Shown here in pieces: positions 36,408-46,918 of a stretch of 64,000 bases of DNA (positions within the stretch are counted from its first letter, which is position 1; each line of letters begins with the position of its first letter). Position numbers and translations under genes: made by a program. The notes under the pieces are model-generated. The model made no database searches. It worked only from the letters and a program-made list of their open reading frames with translations, and was not told where the DNA came from. The DNA is from Fomitopsis serialis (lineage: Eukaryota; Basidiomycota; Agaricomycetes; Polyporales; Fomitopsidaceae): contig NW_025955098.1 of the NCBI RefSeq assembly GCF_022376445.1, positions 48,758 through 112,757 of the forward strand. Reading direction: 5' to 3'.

Positions 36408-37045
36408 GGCTCTTTCCATCCCCCTTGTAGGGGTGCTGGACTGGCTCCAGACCAAGGGCACCATACCTGGGCCATCCCAGCAGCCCGCGCTCGCCCAGGT
36501 ATTCCCGTACTTCAACCCATACCAATTGCCGAGGGACCCAGACGAGTGGACTTCCTTCGACCAATACAAACCCACGATGCAATCGTTTCTCCCCGTGCGG
36601 ATTGAGGATGCTTTCCCCATCAAGTTCAATCCGCGATGGATCACCGCCCCCCCAATCCTCAAGGTCTCTGGCATTGATGTGACCATGGCCCTATTCGACT
36701 GCGCCAACGGGGAGTTTGCGATGGACACGATGTGCTTGATGAAGCACAAGTTCATCAAGTACAAGTGGCTCTGGCCGGTTGGCGTGCCAGAGCTGCGCAA
36801 GGTTATGGACGCGGAATGGAGCATCCTTTGGATGCCGGACGGTGAGGACAAGTATGTCAACCTTGTCATCCGCAGTCCGCCCGCTGCTGGGAGCACCTGG
36901 GTGCCTGGTCCATTGGGCCTTGGATGGGACTTTGGTGGGCGGGGCCAACAAACAGAACACAATGGAGGCTGATGTTGAGGACAAGAAGGACGAGGACATT
37001 GCCTTGGACAAGGACGTGGAGTTGGACCGTGAGCTGGGCTGGTGG
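36408..37045 (+). pseudogene. WPVG-family gene, third exon only (copy D)
   Basis: The homology starts at ALSIPLVGVLDW, which aligns with VSVPLIGVVDA of gene A, directly after the E2 terminus. The conserved core reads MCLMKHKFIKYKWLWPVGVP at about 36730-36790. An acidic tail (EADVEDKKDEDIALDKDVEL) ends at TAG 37046 but lies in another frame, so a frameshift occurs near 36940. Exons 1 and 2 are missing. It is the most diverged copy in the window and lies in the opposite orientation to the others. Confidence 0.7.
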
Positions 37046-37183
37046 TAGCCGGGCTGGTGGGAGCACAACTGGGAGATGTACGGTCACGGCGTCTGGCCGG
37101 TCTACCACTGGCAGTAGGGCAAGGAACATTCTGCATATGTGGTACTCTTTCAGCTGCATTCGTCCAGGACTCCTGCAGCCCAG

Positions 37184-37560
37184 TTACGATCCCTGAGGTA
37201 CGAAGGAATCGTTCTTATGACTGGAGAGAATGTAACACTTAGCATGGAGCCCAATGTGGCAGGTTTTGCCCACAGTGCATGTGACTGTTTGAGCGCCACA
37301 TAATCAAAGATAAGTAACACTTACTATGCCATCATTAGCTGAGTTTCAAATTTCAGACTCCCAGACGACATGACTTGCACCAACACCTGCAAACAAATGC
37401 TGTGGCTGACAATTCCCCATGGACTTGGGACTCCTGTAACGTCTAGCTTGGAGCCCAATATGGAAAGTGGTGAACATGGCATGTGACCTCACCAGCGACA
37501 CTGGGCTCCAATAGAATCAATCACTTTTTGCAACAGTAAGCACCCACAAATGGATATGGC
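37184..37560. repeat. Dispersed repeat, copy 2
   Basis: Partner of 4817-5198, same orientation, sharp borders from cgatccctgaggta to cacaaatggatatggc. It lies 140 bp downstream of the copy D gene fragment. Confidence 0.7.
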
Positions 37561-40457
37561 TATTATAAGGCAACTTGTAGCCCTTGTTTCATAGAGTCTA
37601 CAGTAATTTTGTTGGGCCCCAATAGTGGCTAGTTAGGCCAGGAAATGCAAAATACAAAAGAAAACACAAGAGACTTTGCAGAATTTGAACTGCTTATTTT
37701 CACCCCAGATGTGGAGCACATGACCTATACAGTGTAGCCATGTGTGTCAGACATCATGAAAATGCTTTATGGTGCCACAACAGAGCTCAGAATGGGCAAG
37801 GTTGGCTGATTTCATGCTTGCACAAGGTATTATAGCTTACATTCCATATATGGTAACATATTGTAAATGGCACATCCGTCATAAACATTTCATAGTGTTC
37901 TATGAATATCTTCTGATTTATCTGCAATTTATGAACCACCAGACATTCACTTTATGAAGAATTACTGGATTTGGAAGGTTGCTCACCATTTAGGGCATTG
38001 TGAGCTTTTGTGATACTTCTTGTGCAATAAGCCCTCCCACAACTTGCCTGAAATGTACATTTCCATGGCTCACATTAGCTACACATCACTATCTTTGTAT
38101 ACATGTCTCTTTTGTACCAGAACAGGCACAATAGCCACTAGCCAGTCACATGACCAATGACGTGGGGTCGCAACACTCGCAGCGGTGTTTTCGCTGCAAC
38201 CCCACGTCATTGGTCATGTGACTTCGAAAAAGCAGTACAAAATGCGCAGAATATTCATTCTGAGGACAAAACCTGCTGATTTGGGCCCAGAAAAATCACA
38301 TAAATCCCCAATAAACTGGGGGACCTCTCTGTAGCTATCTTAAAGTACTTCAACATTGTATGATACCAATTTGTCTACAATCACAGGTGCCACAAGGCTG
38401 CCAATCAGCTTTCATGACACAATAATAACAGTACCACATTGAGTGTTACCTGTGGCCACTCTATGATATCTTGGAGTGAATGCTCAAGATGAGAGCACAA
38501 TGTTTGATGTTTGAGGATTCAGACAGTATGACATTGAGGTATCCAGTACATATGTAGCCTGACATGTGAGAGTATGCACATCTAACAATATCACTAGACA
38601 CAGCCATGTGTGTGCTCCCAATATGTCTGATATATGCTCACAATCACAACAGAGTGGGTCTACTATTTTCCCCAGAAATTGCATTACATAGCACCCTGTG
38701 CCAATGAGTGTAGGAATGCATACTGTGCTAATTGTCATTGATACAGACAGAGAGCACAATTGAGAAAATTTCAAAGGCCAATAACTATGGAAAGATGCAA
38801 AATGGGTCACATAAAGCACTGTAATCCATGAGAAGGAGCATTAGCAACTTTGAATGTCTCACAATAGCATTTCAAGAACAGGACACAGGACACATAAAAT
38901 GCATGTATGCTGACTAGGCCCACAAAGCATTGCCCAGTGTGAGATTGCCAATTGGGAGGGCACCTGCCATATGTAGTAGTAATCATGATTGTGTGATAGC
39001 TTCTTCACAGACCTCCTCATAATTTCCATAGCCTTCATATGGAACAAAGCATGAACATGTGCAGGATATTCATTTTGAGGCCACTTAACCTCCTTGTGTA
39101 GGCTCAGAAAGAAATCCCAAACTCCAGAAAATCAATGAAGTACTAATGAATGACATATGTGGTCATTTTGCTCACCCAAAGCTCTGGACTACAGCTGATC
39201 CATCTGAAGGAGTGAAAGACTTATGCAGACTGCCTGCTATTGTGCAAGAAAAAAACAGTGATGTTGATGATATAATTCTTATTTACAGGTTCTTGCTCTC
39301 CATTGAATATTTGTAACAATGTCTGGGTCAGATTGTTGCTAGTAACTTGTTACATATGTCTGTAGTGACAGAGACATGCTATGGAATGGTGTTGGGACAA
39401 GTGATGAGGAGGAATACAGATGAGAATTCCAGTATACTGTATCTTGGCCATGTGACTGACTGTTTTTCCACAGCATGAGCTAAAATTCAGGAACAAGGAT
39501 CATGAATGTACCAAACTTAACCTGAACAGACTTTGACATTGGGAAGGTCTAGGCCAGTATAGTAACAATTTGTAGGGAAGTATATGACTCCCTACCCAGC
39601 TCAAATGGTACAATGAACTCTAATAATTATCATTATTCATTCATTAGCATGCTCTACACAGATTACGTAATAGAAAAGTCTGCCAGTTTGAGGTGGTATC
39701 ATTGTTCAGTGTTTGAGACAGTACATTATATCCCAGACATGATATAACAGGACAGCTTAGCTACAGTTAGGCAAGAGCAACTGTGCAACTGCACATATCA
39801 TTGGGTAATGGCTGTATAGCAATATTGGCATAGCTACCTGGAATCAATAATTTTTTTGGAAATGTTATGGATTGTCTAGGACACTTAGGACTCAGGATTT
39901 GTGTTACCACATTAAGGATGATGAGCTGAGCCATATGAATGTAAACATCTCTGTTACTACTATGATACTCCCTGATGAATAAAATTTGGCTGGTGCAAGG
40001 TTAGTATTATTGTTAAAGCTTGACAACTGCTTGGTCTAGTCAAGCACAGAAGTTAGTCTCACAGACTAGTATGTATCAATACATAATACACAAATCATTG
40101 ACAAGTGAGCTTGAAGTGATAATTTGATGAACCAGAAAACAAAAGACACAGACAACACAACTGGGATCGTATTGCCATACATGGCCCACTCCCCAGCAAG
40201 TAGCTTAAGTGGTCTTTACAAGAACATTGGGTACGTTTTTGGACTTTATACTCTTATATATGCACCGGAATACCCAAAAGACACGTTAGAGTACTTAAGA
40301 TGGGCCTTGGGTCACTGAAGGCACATCAGTCCGCTGGCTTTTGCTTAAGCCGACACCTCAGAAGTGAGTTTATGTCACACAAGATTCCGAGTATCGGTGT
40401 TCGCACTCAAATTCACTTTGAGGCCCCAAATACAAGATCTACTATGTGCATGAATTA
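37561..40457. other. AT-rich, CpG-poor interval without a recognisable gene
   Basis: Composition matches 1-12.7 kb. The gggcccagaaaaatcac/aatccccaataaac pattern near 38278 and gctcagaaagaaatccc near 39103 are diverged copies of the short inverted terminus described at 3030 and 11165. Only short open frames occur. From about 40120 CpGs reappear, which may mark the edge of the Plavaka element; no terminal repeat was identified. Confidence 0.5.
38144..38223. repeat. 80-bp hairpin with perfect 25-bp arms
   Basis: Arms 38144-38168 and 38199-38223 are perfectly complementary (AGTCACATGACCAATGACGT and onward), around a 30-base loop with further short pairing. It is a CpG-bearing island in CpG-poor DNA, like the structures at 11045 and 12177. 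It contains an inverted CCAAT box and a TGACGTGG, but a regulatory role is not supported; it looks like a small foldback insertion. Confidence 0.85.
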
Positions 40458-43400
40458 CTACCACAGAGTCTGATATGCGTAAGAACTCGCCCAATTGTTA
40501 AGTAGAAATTTAGATGCAGTGTCCAGTACAGTATTAGTGTTCCAATCAGTAGGTAATTGCTCAGCCTTATCACCTACAGAACCAGGGAACACAGGTATCA
40601 ACTGGCAAGATTGCCGTATAGTACTGAGGGGAACAATGTCTGCAACAGGCTTACCATCTGAGCGCAATGGGGATTTATTGACCCCATACATCATATGCGT
40701 AGGGTCAGCAGCCAAAGAGAGCTTGGAGTACCACTCTACATAGGCCAATGGCCCTTGTTCTGCCCATGATGCTGGGGCGCTCAAGGGAACGCGAGTGCGC
40801 GGGTCTGTAATATGCTCTGGAAGTCTGAATATGACTCTAACGCGTCCAATTCTCGTGCCTGATGGTGGCCATGATATGAGTAAGAATCCTCGACACAACA
40901 ACTGAGAAACATACTTACCCTGTAGCCCAGTAGCCTCAGCTTCTTCATCTTGTAATACCACCACCGTATCAAATCGACCGGTTTGTTCTCCAAATGAAGG
41001 TCGCGCCCTGACTGCGTCGGTCTCGTTTTTGCCATCTGTCAACGGTTCGGGCGCGAACTTGAACCCATGAAATACGTCGACACGATCGAAAGGCATGTGG
41101 GATACTGCTGTATGAAGCTGAACAGGGGTGAGACGTCGATTGTTTTTGAGCGTATAGATGTACTGTGCTAGTGTGTTCTTGAACCCAGGTGCGTTGTGTC
41201 TCTCTTCAATTCGATCGAGGGACTGCATGGGAACCGTTGGATGCTTCGGCAGTTTGATGCTCGTCTTGCCAGTGTGTTCTACAGCTGGGCGCGCCTCATC
41301 GACATCATCATCGTCATTGTCGTCTTCTCGGTAGTCCCTGCGCCATTCGAGTCGTCTATGCATGGTCGAGCTGAAGATGACCATCTTCTCCTGGCGTGCA
41401 AGCCAGGTCACCATTTGTGGGCGGGTGTTCCGATGATTCGAGGCTCTCCAGCCATTCTTAGCGTAGTCGATATGCAGGTGTTCGAACACCTCGGTATTGT
41501 AGTTGTTGGTTGTACCTAGCAGGCAAATCGAGTCCACGTAGTGTAAAAGAGAGTGGAACTTAGGGATGTTCAAATGTTCTCGAACACCGAGATTGATGAG
41601 AACTTGCTTATTCTTGTGAAAAATCGCGATCACATCCTCCATGTATTGCAGGGTGGTGTTGTTGTGTGTGGGGTATTGTGCTAGGTAGATGAAATCAAGG
41701 ATGGATCGGAATGCAATGATTGCATTCCGAGGGAGTTTTCCAACCAGGCATCCAAGGAGGATACACGCCATATACTTGCGTTCAGTACCGGAGACCTGAG
41801 ATAGAGCGGAAATGCCATTCTTGAAATGACGAGTTCCGTAGGCAGGCGGTAGGCATCGAATGCGACGGTCAAGCTCCTGTTCATCAACCAGTTCAGTACA
41901 CCACTGGACTATGTGTTTGAACACGCCCTGGTATAACTGGTGCAGAACATCGGGGGTGATACAGGTGTGAATGGTGGTGTACGGTAGGTCGCGCCAGAAT
42001 GGACGTACGACGTAACCGCACACGTTCAGCTCATTGCACGCTCGAGCGTACGCAGGAGAATCCTTCTTTCCGCCGCTGGTATCGGTTGCGAGGTGCAGAA
42101 CGTCCAGGGTCCATAATGATGTTCGAGATGTGCCAGGAGTGGGTGAATCAAGCTTGTCTTCCGGTAGTTGACATTTCGGACAAGTCCCGTACTTTGAGCA
42201 TGTAACGAGACATTGCTCCGGGTAGTCAGCGACGTACGCGGCTAGAATCGGGTGCACCCTGCGCACCACACCATCCCCACCGGTCACATCGATCCCACGT
42301 TTTCCAGCTTCAACAAGCGGTTCGAGGATAACACGTACGGACGTGTGGAAGAGTTGCTGCGCGAGGGCCCGTTGCTTGTGTTTCGTAATACCATCCGATT
42401 CGATTTTGTCCACGGAGAGATATCCGATGAGGATACACGTGTGTTCTGACGGTTTGCGTCTCAGAGCGCGCGGTAGGTTGCCTAGCATCATATAGACAGG
42501 GTAGGCAGATTTTCCGCCAGAAAACTGTGTTAGTTGGGTTTTGTCTGTAGCAATTATGACAGGCACAACAGCAGCCCCGTCTGGCAAGAGACTCTGACAA
42601 ACAACAAGGTAAACATCGGTGCATTCACTGACGTACAGCAAAAGCAATGCTCACCTGCACAGCATGCCACCAACGTCCAGTCCACATCTCATGGTAGATG
42701 TGATTGGTTCTTGAGGTGTCACTGAATATGCGTCTTGGACGGTAAACGATCTGATTTGCATGGGCAGGGTTGCCCAACAACGTTCAAATCACCTCGATTA
42801 TGTCCCGGAACTGTACTAGATGTCGCTCATTGGGTCGGTCCTTGAAGGTGAGCCACCTCTCCTTCCATTCGGCGTGCTCTGGAAGCGAGTCCACTCGCTG
42901 AAGCAGGGCTCGTGAGTTGTGATAAGACAGCCCTAGTCATTCCTGGAACTAGGGCGCCACAGACGCAAAATGAGTTAGTACATACAGCTTGAGCTGCAAC
43001 GCAATACTACTCACCCCCGGTATCTCCAAGACTCTGTCTACAGAGCCTTGACTTAGGCCCTCCTGAACTGCCCACGATGCGAACCTCCAGTCCATCTCGG
43101 ACTGGAACGGTGCCCATGGGTTTGGCGCTTCTTCAATATCTTCAGGGCCTTTGTCTGTGCAATGAGGTCTCAGTAACCTCACAGGACGTAACATCGTACT
43201 GTATGCAGCAGCTCACCTGGTGGTTGCACCTCCCTGTCCTTCCCCTGCTGCTCCTGCCAGCTCCTCTGTACGTCTTCGTCAGTTTGAATAACTGTTGCAG
43301 CATTCGTATCTATGTCTTCAACTCGATTGTCTTCGTTGTCGTCCAACATGATGTCATTTCATCTGGAGTGACTAGAAGACAGTCCGCCAGCGTTTGAGGG

Positions 43401-43851
43401 ACCTTCCGGTCTTGGTGCAGAGACCTTGATAAAGTCGTAGACGGACCCGAGGTCAGCGACATCCTCTGGGTCTTCATCTGAAGAAGGTGGGGAGTTGATG
43501 GGGGTCCTGCGACGATCAACTTCTGCGCGCATAGTCAAATCGCTTCCACCTTCGCCTCTGTCGTCTGGGTCAACATGGCTGGACGACCTGTAGGAGTACA
43601 TTACATATGTCACTGTCATAAATTGAGAACTCTTACAGTCCTAGTCTATTCGCATCCTGAGGGCCTTCATCGTCGGAATCTTCGAAATTGTCGAAGTTGA
43701 ATACCTCCTTTAATTTCCCCTTTTTATACCATGCACATTTTTTGCTCATGCTTTGATGTGCGGAGAGGCCCTGCATCGTGTCGAACCCTTCATTGCATGC
43801 CGAGCACGTTGTAGAGAGCACGTCTTCCAAGCTGTGTCTTCTTTTTCCCAT
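40458..43851 (-). pseudogene. Plavaka transposase with two nonsense codons
   Basis: DDE-type transposase of the Plavaka family (CACTA-related, common in Agaricomycetes). Start MGKRRHSLEDVL at 43851; an N-terminal C2H2 zinc finger (CSACNEGFDTMQGLSAHQ) in exon 1; an acidic exon 2; NPWAPFQSEMDWRFASWAV at about 43060-43130; IYHEMWTGRWWHAVQ before an intron at 42594-42654; then one long exon (42593-40458) with VIIATDKTQLTQFSGGKSAY, ILAAYVADYPEQCLV, CPKCQLP, TPDVLHQLYQGVFKHIVQW and HLHIDYAKNGWRASNHRNTR. Length and order are those of the full-length family. Two in-frame TGA codons (43359-43361 and 42784-42786) interrupt it; the second sits where the family has Arg, as expected from CGA decay. All introns keep GT..AG. 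It is recently dead, or readable only with those two stops suppressed. Confidence 0.85.
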
Positions 43852-44539
43852 AATCTGTGATAATTAATTCGTGTGAGAGTCGCCAAAAATTCAGAGGACA
43901 GAAGGAGAGACTCACATTAGCTTAGAACTAGAGGAGAAGGAGGAAAAGACTGTGCAAGACGTACGCATTGCGCGCCTGTAGTACGTTGATCTCCCCCTGG
44001 CCGGCCTTACTCAATTGACCTTCTGTTACATAAAGGTCTTTGACGTGCGTATCCGCGGGACCGAATATTCCCACAGTGCGCCTGCGACACTTCGTTGTCT
44101 CACCTTCCATCTCCTACCGTCTGCCTGACTCCTCAAAGCGATCCTACTGCTCACCGGCTCCTCATCAGCTTGCAAAATCTTTCTGGGGTCTGTGACTTTG
44201 GGTTGTCCTAGGTCAGACAAACTTCTCGCGCACGGTCGATCGTTGATCGTGGGTCGCCTAAACAGATATATTGACAACTACGTGAGTCCTACCTTTGCAA
44301 TGTGTTTGCTCTAGCTCTGCGATCTACCTCTTGTTACGGACATACTACCTGGCCCGTAGCGTAGTGGCGTGGGAAAGTGCGTGGAGTCGCACGCTTCCCA
44401 CGGCTCGGCCGCCTACGATGAGTTCGCATTAGGTGGGATCACAATAATAGAGGAGTCCCAATCCCTATGCTCAGGTCCCGGTCACCGTTCAAGAACTTCC
44501 CTGTTCTATTGCTTCGCTTTTCGTCCCTGCGCATGCACC
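43852..44539. other. Intergenic region between divergent genes
   Basis: It separates the minus-strand transposase from the plus-strand gene at 44540. Short minus-strand frames at 43928-44277 show no domain. It probably holds both promoters. A short inverted pair (gtgggaaagtgcgtggagtc / cgcacgcttcccac) lies at 44370-44400. Confidence 0.45.
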
Positions 44540-46568
44540 ATGGCTTCACGCCCTCCCGCTCGGCGTGTGGTCTCTCAGCCATACATTTCCTCTTTCTACG
44601 ACACAGCAGACCTCGCTGACGGTGTGAAGTCGGTCAACTTGGAGTATAGGGAACAGAACTTGAGAGATCTCAGTCGCGAGGATAGCTTAGAGGGCATTGT
44701 CGTTTCATTGGACGACCTTGAATCAGACAGCGGTCAAACACACAGTGAGTGAGAGCCTCCTTTCCCCCTTGCCAGACTGCTGATCATTGCTCAGAGTACG
44801 CAGAGTCCGAAGGACATTCAAGTGCAGATACCGGCAATTTAGCAGACCTTGCGGACACTAGCATCAGCGACAGCAACACTGATCTGGAGCATTCGGAGGC
44901 TGTCATCAAGAAGGTATTCGGAGGCTTAGTCGACGATCCTCTGTGGCCGTATCTCCACGATGTTCAGGTGGTAAGTCACCACTATCCTACGACATACAAT
45001 CTTAGGCTAATCGCACGGTAGACCGTTCAGCTTGAAAGCACTGATTGGGACAAGCTCCTTGAACTTGTGCAAGAGCATAACAACGTCTATCAGCTCTTCT
45101 CATGAGTGCTCCATGTGCGTCGAGGGTTCAAGCTGCGTTGGCTGAACGACCTCGCATGCGATAGCTTCCACTACAACTACGACAGCCAAATCCTCACCAT
45201 GTCAACACCTACCAACATTCACGAGCGAGTCAGCAACCTCTTCGGCGACTTGCTCGCCGTCCGCTACGGCGGTCCATGCGTCCTGAGTCTGCCGGGCTTC
45301 AAGGGCGTGCTCACGGCGGACACAAAGAGGAAGTTTGTAGGTCCTCTGCCCACACCTGACGACCCTTCACGCCACGTTCGCAAGTTGGTGGGACCGGCGC
45401 TGTTGATACCGGATGGGGCCGTGACACTTACCTTCCCGGCTCTGTTGCAAGGCGGCAACTACAATCTGCGAGTCAACCACGGAGAGCACATTGTCGGAGT
45501 CTTCGAGAAGGGGTTTAATGAGGCGTGGGATCATCTAGTATTTCGTGTACGTGGTGAAGTTATCGCGAGTTGATGTTTAGTAACAGCCTTGACAGTTCGG
45601 CCAATACAGCAGACTGCAGACGCTGAACAGGAACCCAGACGAGCTGCCGGTGTTCATGCTCAGCGTCAAGGTCATCGAGCACCCCAAGTACAAATCTCCG
45701 CATCCGTCCAGCAAGTCCACGCCCGAGCAAAAGAAGGCGTTGAAAGACCACTGGATGCCGATCACCGACAGAACACTCACCGAGCGCGAACCGAAGATAC
45801 CAGATGAAATGTTGACCGGTGAAGTGAAAATCGGGGATTACACGTTCTGCGGGGAGCTCGAGGCGTACATCGTGATCATCGGCTTCTTCAACCAGCACAG
45901 AGCTGCTTTGGTGGAAGGTTACCTAAAGCAATGGCCGGTGGAGAAATGGGTGGAGGAAGGTTACGGAATAGTGAGTCCTACAACGGCCTCTTTGCTGCAC
46001 TTTGAGCTGACAACTGCACAACTTCTAGAAGGTTCGCAGGAAGTACAAAGGCGACGAGGCACAGAAACTGAAGGACTTCACGAACATCTGGAAGTCTGTG
46101 TTCACCAAGTACAGAATTCGCATCTGGGAGAAAGGAGGTGAGGCTTGGCGGGCCTACGTCAAGGCTCAGCTGGTGAAGGGCGTGGACGTCTACTCACGCG
46201 AGGGCATTAGGGACGCCTGGAAAGAGTACCTCATGTCTGCGCCATTCAACAAGTCGGAGTCGGAGGCGGATGAGCTGCCCATGAGCGATCTCATTGACGC
46301 CATCGCGGCCGGGGCAATTACGACGGCTATGGAACACTTCGAGACCTTCAAGCGACAGGTCTGTGGCTCCTCGCCGGATCCGCCTGCTCTCGAGATCGCC
46401 CAGGGTGTTAGTGTCGCGGACGAGTTGCAGGACGATGTGTCGAGTGTGAAGCGTAAGTTCCAGGAGTGGATGGAAGAGGCCCTCCAGGAGGCGGACGTCC
46501 AGGAGCCCGATGTTGACGAGGAGCCCGATGTCAAGCGTCCTCGTCAAGTCGACGAGGAATCACTCTGA
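44540..46568 (+). pseudogene. Multi-exon gene of unknown function, one nonsense codon
   Basis: Exons join with short GT..AG introns: MASRPPARRVVSQPYISS and onward (44540-about 44745), AESEGHSSADTGN to WPYLHDVQV (about 44794-44970), ESTDWDKLLELVQEHNN onward (45022-45548), FGQYSRLQTLNRNPDE to EKWVEEGYGI (45596-45969), and KVRRKYKGDEAQ to the stop at 46568. The last exon has a WKSVFTKYRIRIWEKGGEAW stretch and an acidic C-terminus. The third exon has an in-frame TGA at 45103-45105 between FS and VLHVRRG, where CGA would restore reading. The block from THERV to VFEKGF looks like a folded domain with alternating strands, but I cannot name it. It lies between the transposase and the dioxygenase and may be element cargo. 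Confidence 0.6.
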
Positions 46569-46572
46569 GGAG

Positions 46573-46650
46573 TCATCGTCGTCGTCATTTGTATTGTCGT
46601 CGTCATTTGTATTGTTGTCGTCATTTGTATTGTCGTCGTCATTTGTCGGC
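46573..46650. repeat. 18-bp minisatellite, 4 copies
   Basis: Unit tcgtcgtcatttgtattg repeats four times with one mismatch, just after the stop codon of the preceding gene. Low-complexity 3' flank. Confidence 0.85.
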
Positions 46651-46918
46651 CGGTGGTCGTCGTATGTACGGTGTGACCTGTCGTCTCCCGTATTCTCGTC
46701 TCCCGTATTCTTGTACTCGTCACATCATTTCAGCGTCTCCTGGTCGCCTGTGTTGTTGTCGCCACACATGTCTTGTATGATCGTTGTGTCTGTTGTACGT
46801 TTGTGTACCCATGTAACATTACTATCCATCGTGTTGTGTTCAAATTTATGTTGTTAACGTACAGTGACTACTATTGTCAGATGCATAACACTGGCTTAGG
46901 ATGTGTTGATGTGTCCAC

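Larger units (their letters stand above)
29886..36415. mobile_element. E2: second foldback element of the E1 family, interrupted
   Basis: Outer inverted termini read taacggtacagccggagtgc (from 29932, and reversed at about 36387), closely matching the E1 termini (gtgcaccc.. type, CCGGAGTGCATTT). The core arms pair around 34953 (sum of paired positions about 69907), from about 34300 to 35700, with lower identity than E1. Arms contain CCGGCCGG boxes, ggccgaagctttt repeats and the gaatagtcttattc box also seen in E1. The left arm is split by a 3.5-kb nested insertion (30322-33820). Oppositely oriented WPVG gene fragments flank the element, which implies an inversion or recombination as well as insertion. 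Confidence 0.65.

Noticed and set aside
43928..44277. Minus-strand ORFs upstream of the Plavaka gene
   Set aside because: Short, without domains, overlapping in two frames in the intergenic region; the transposase start with its zinc finger lies downstream at 43851.
44345..44410. tRNA-like stretch (gcccgtagcgtagtgg)
   Set aside because: No T-loop consensus and no acceptor pairing at the expected distance.
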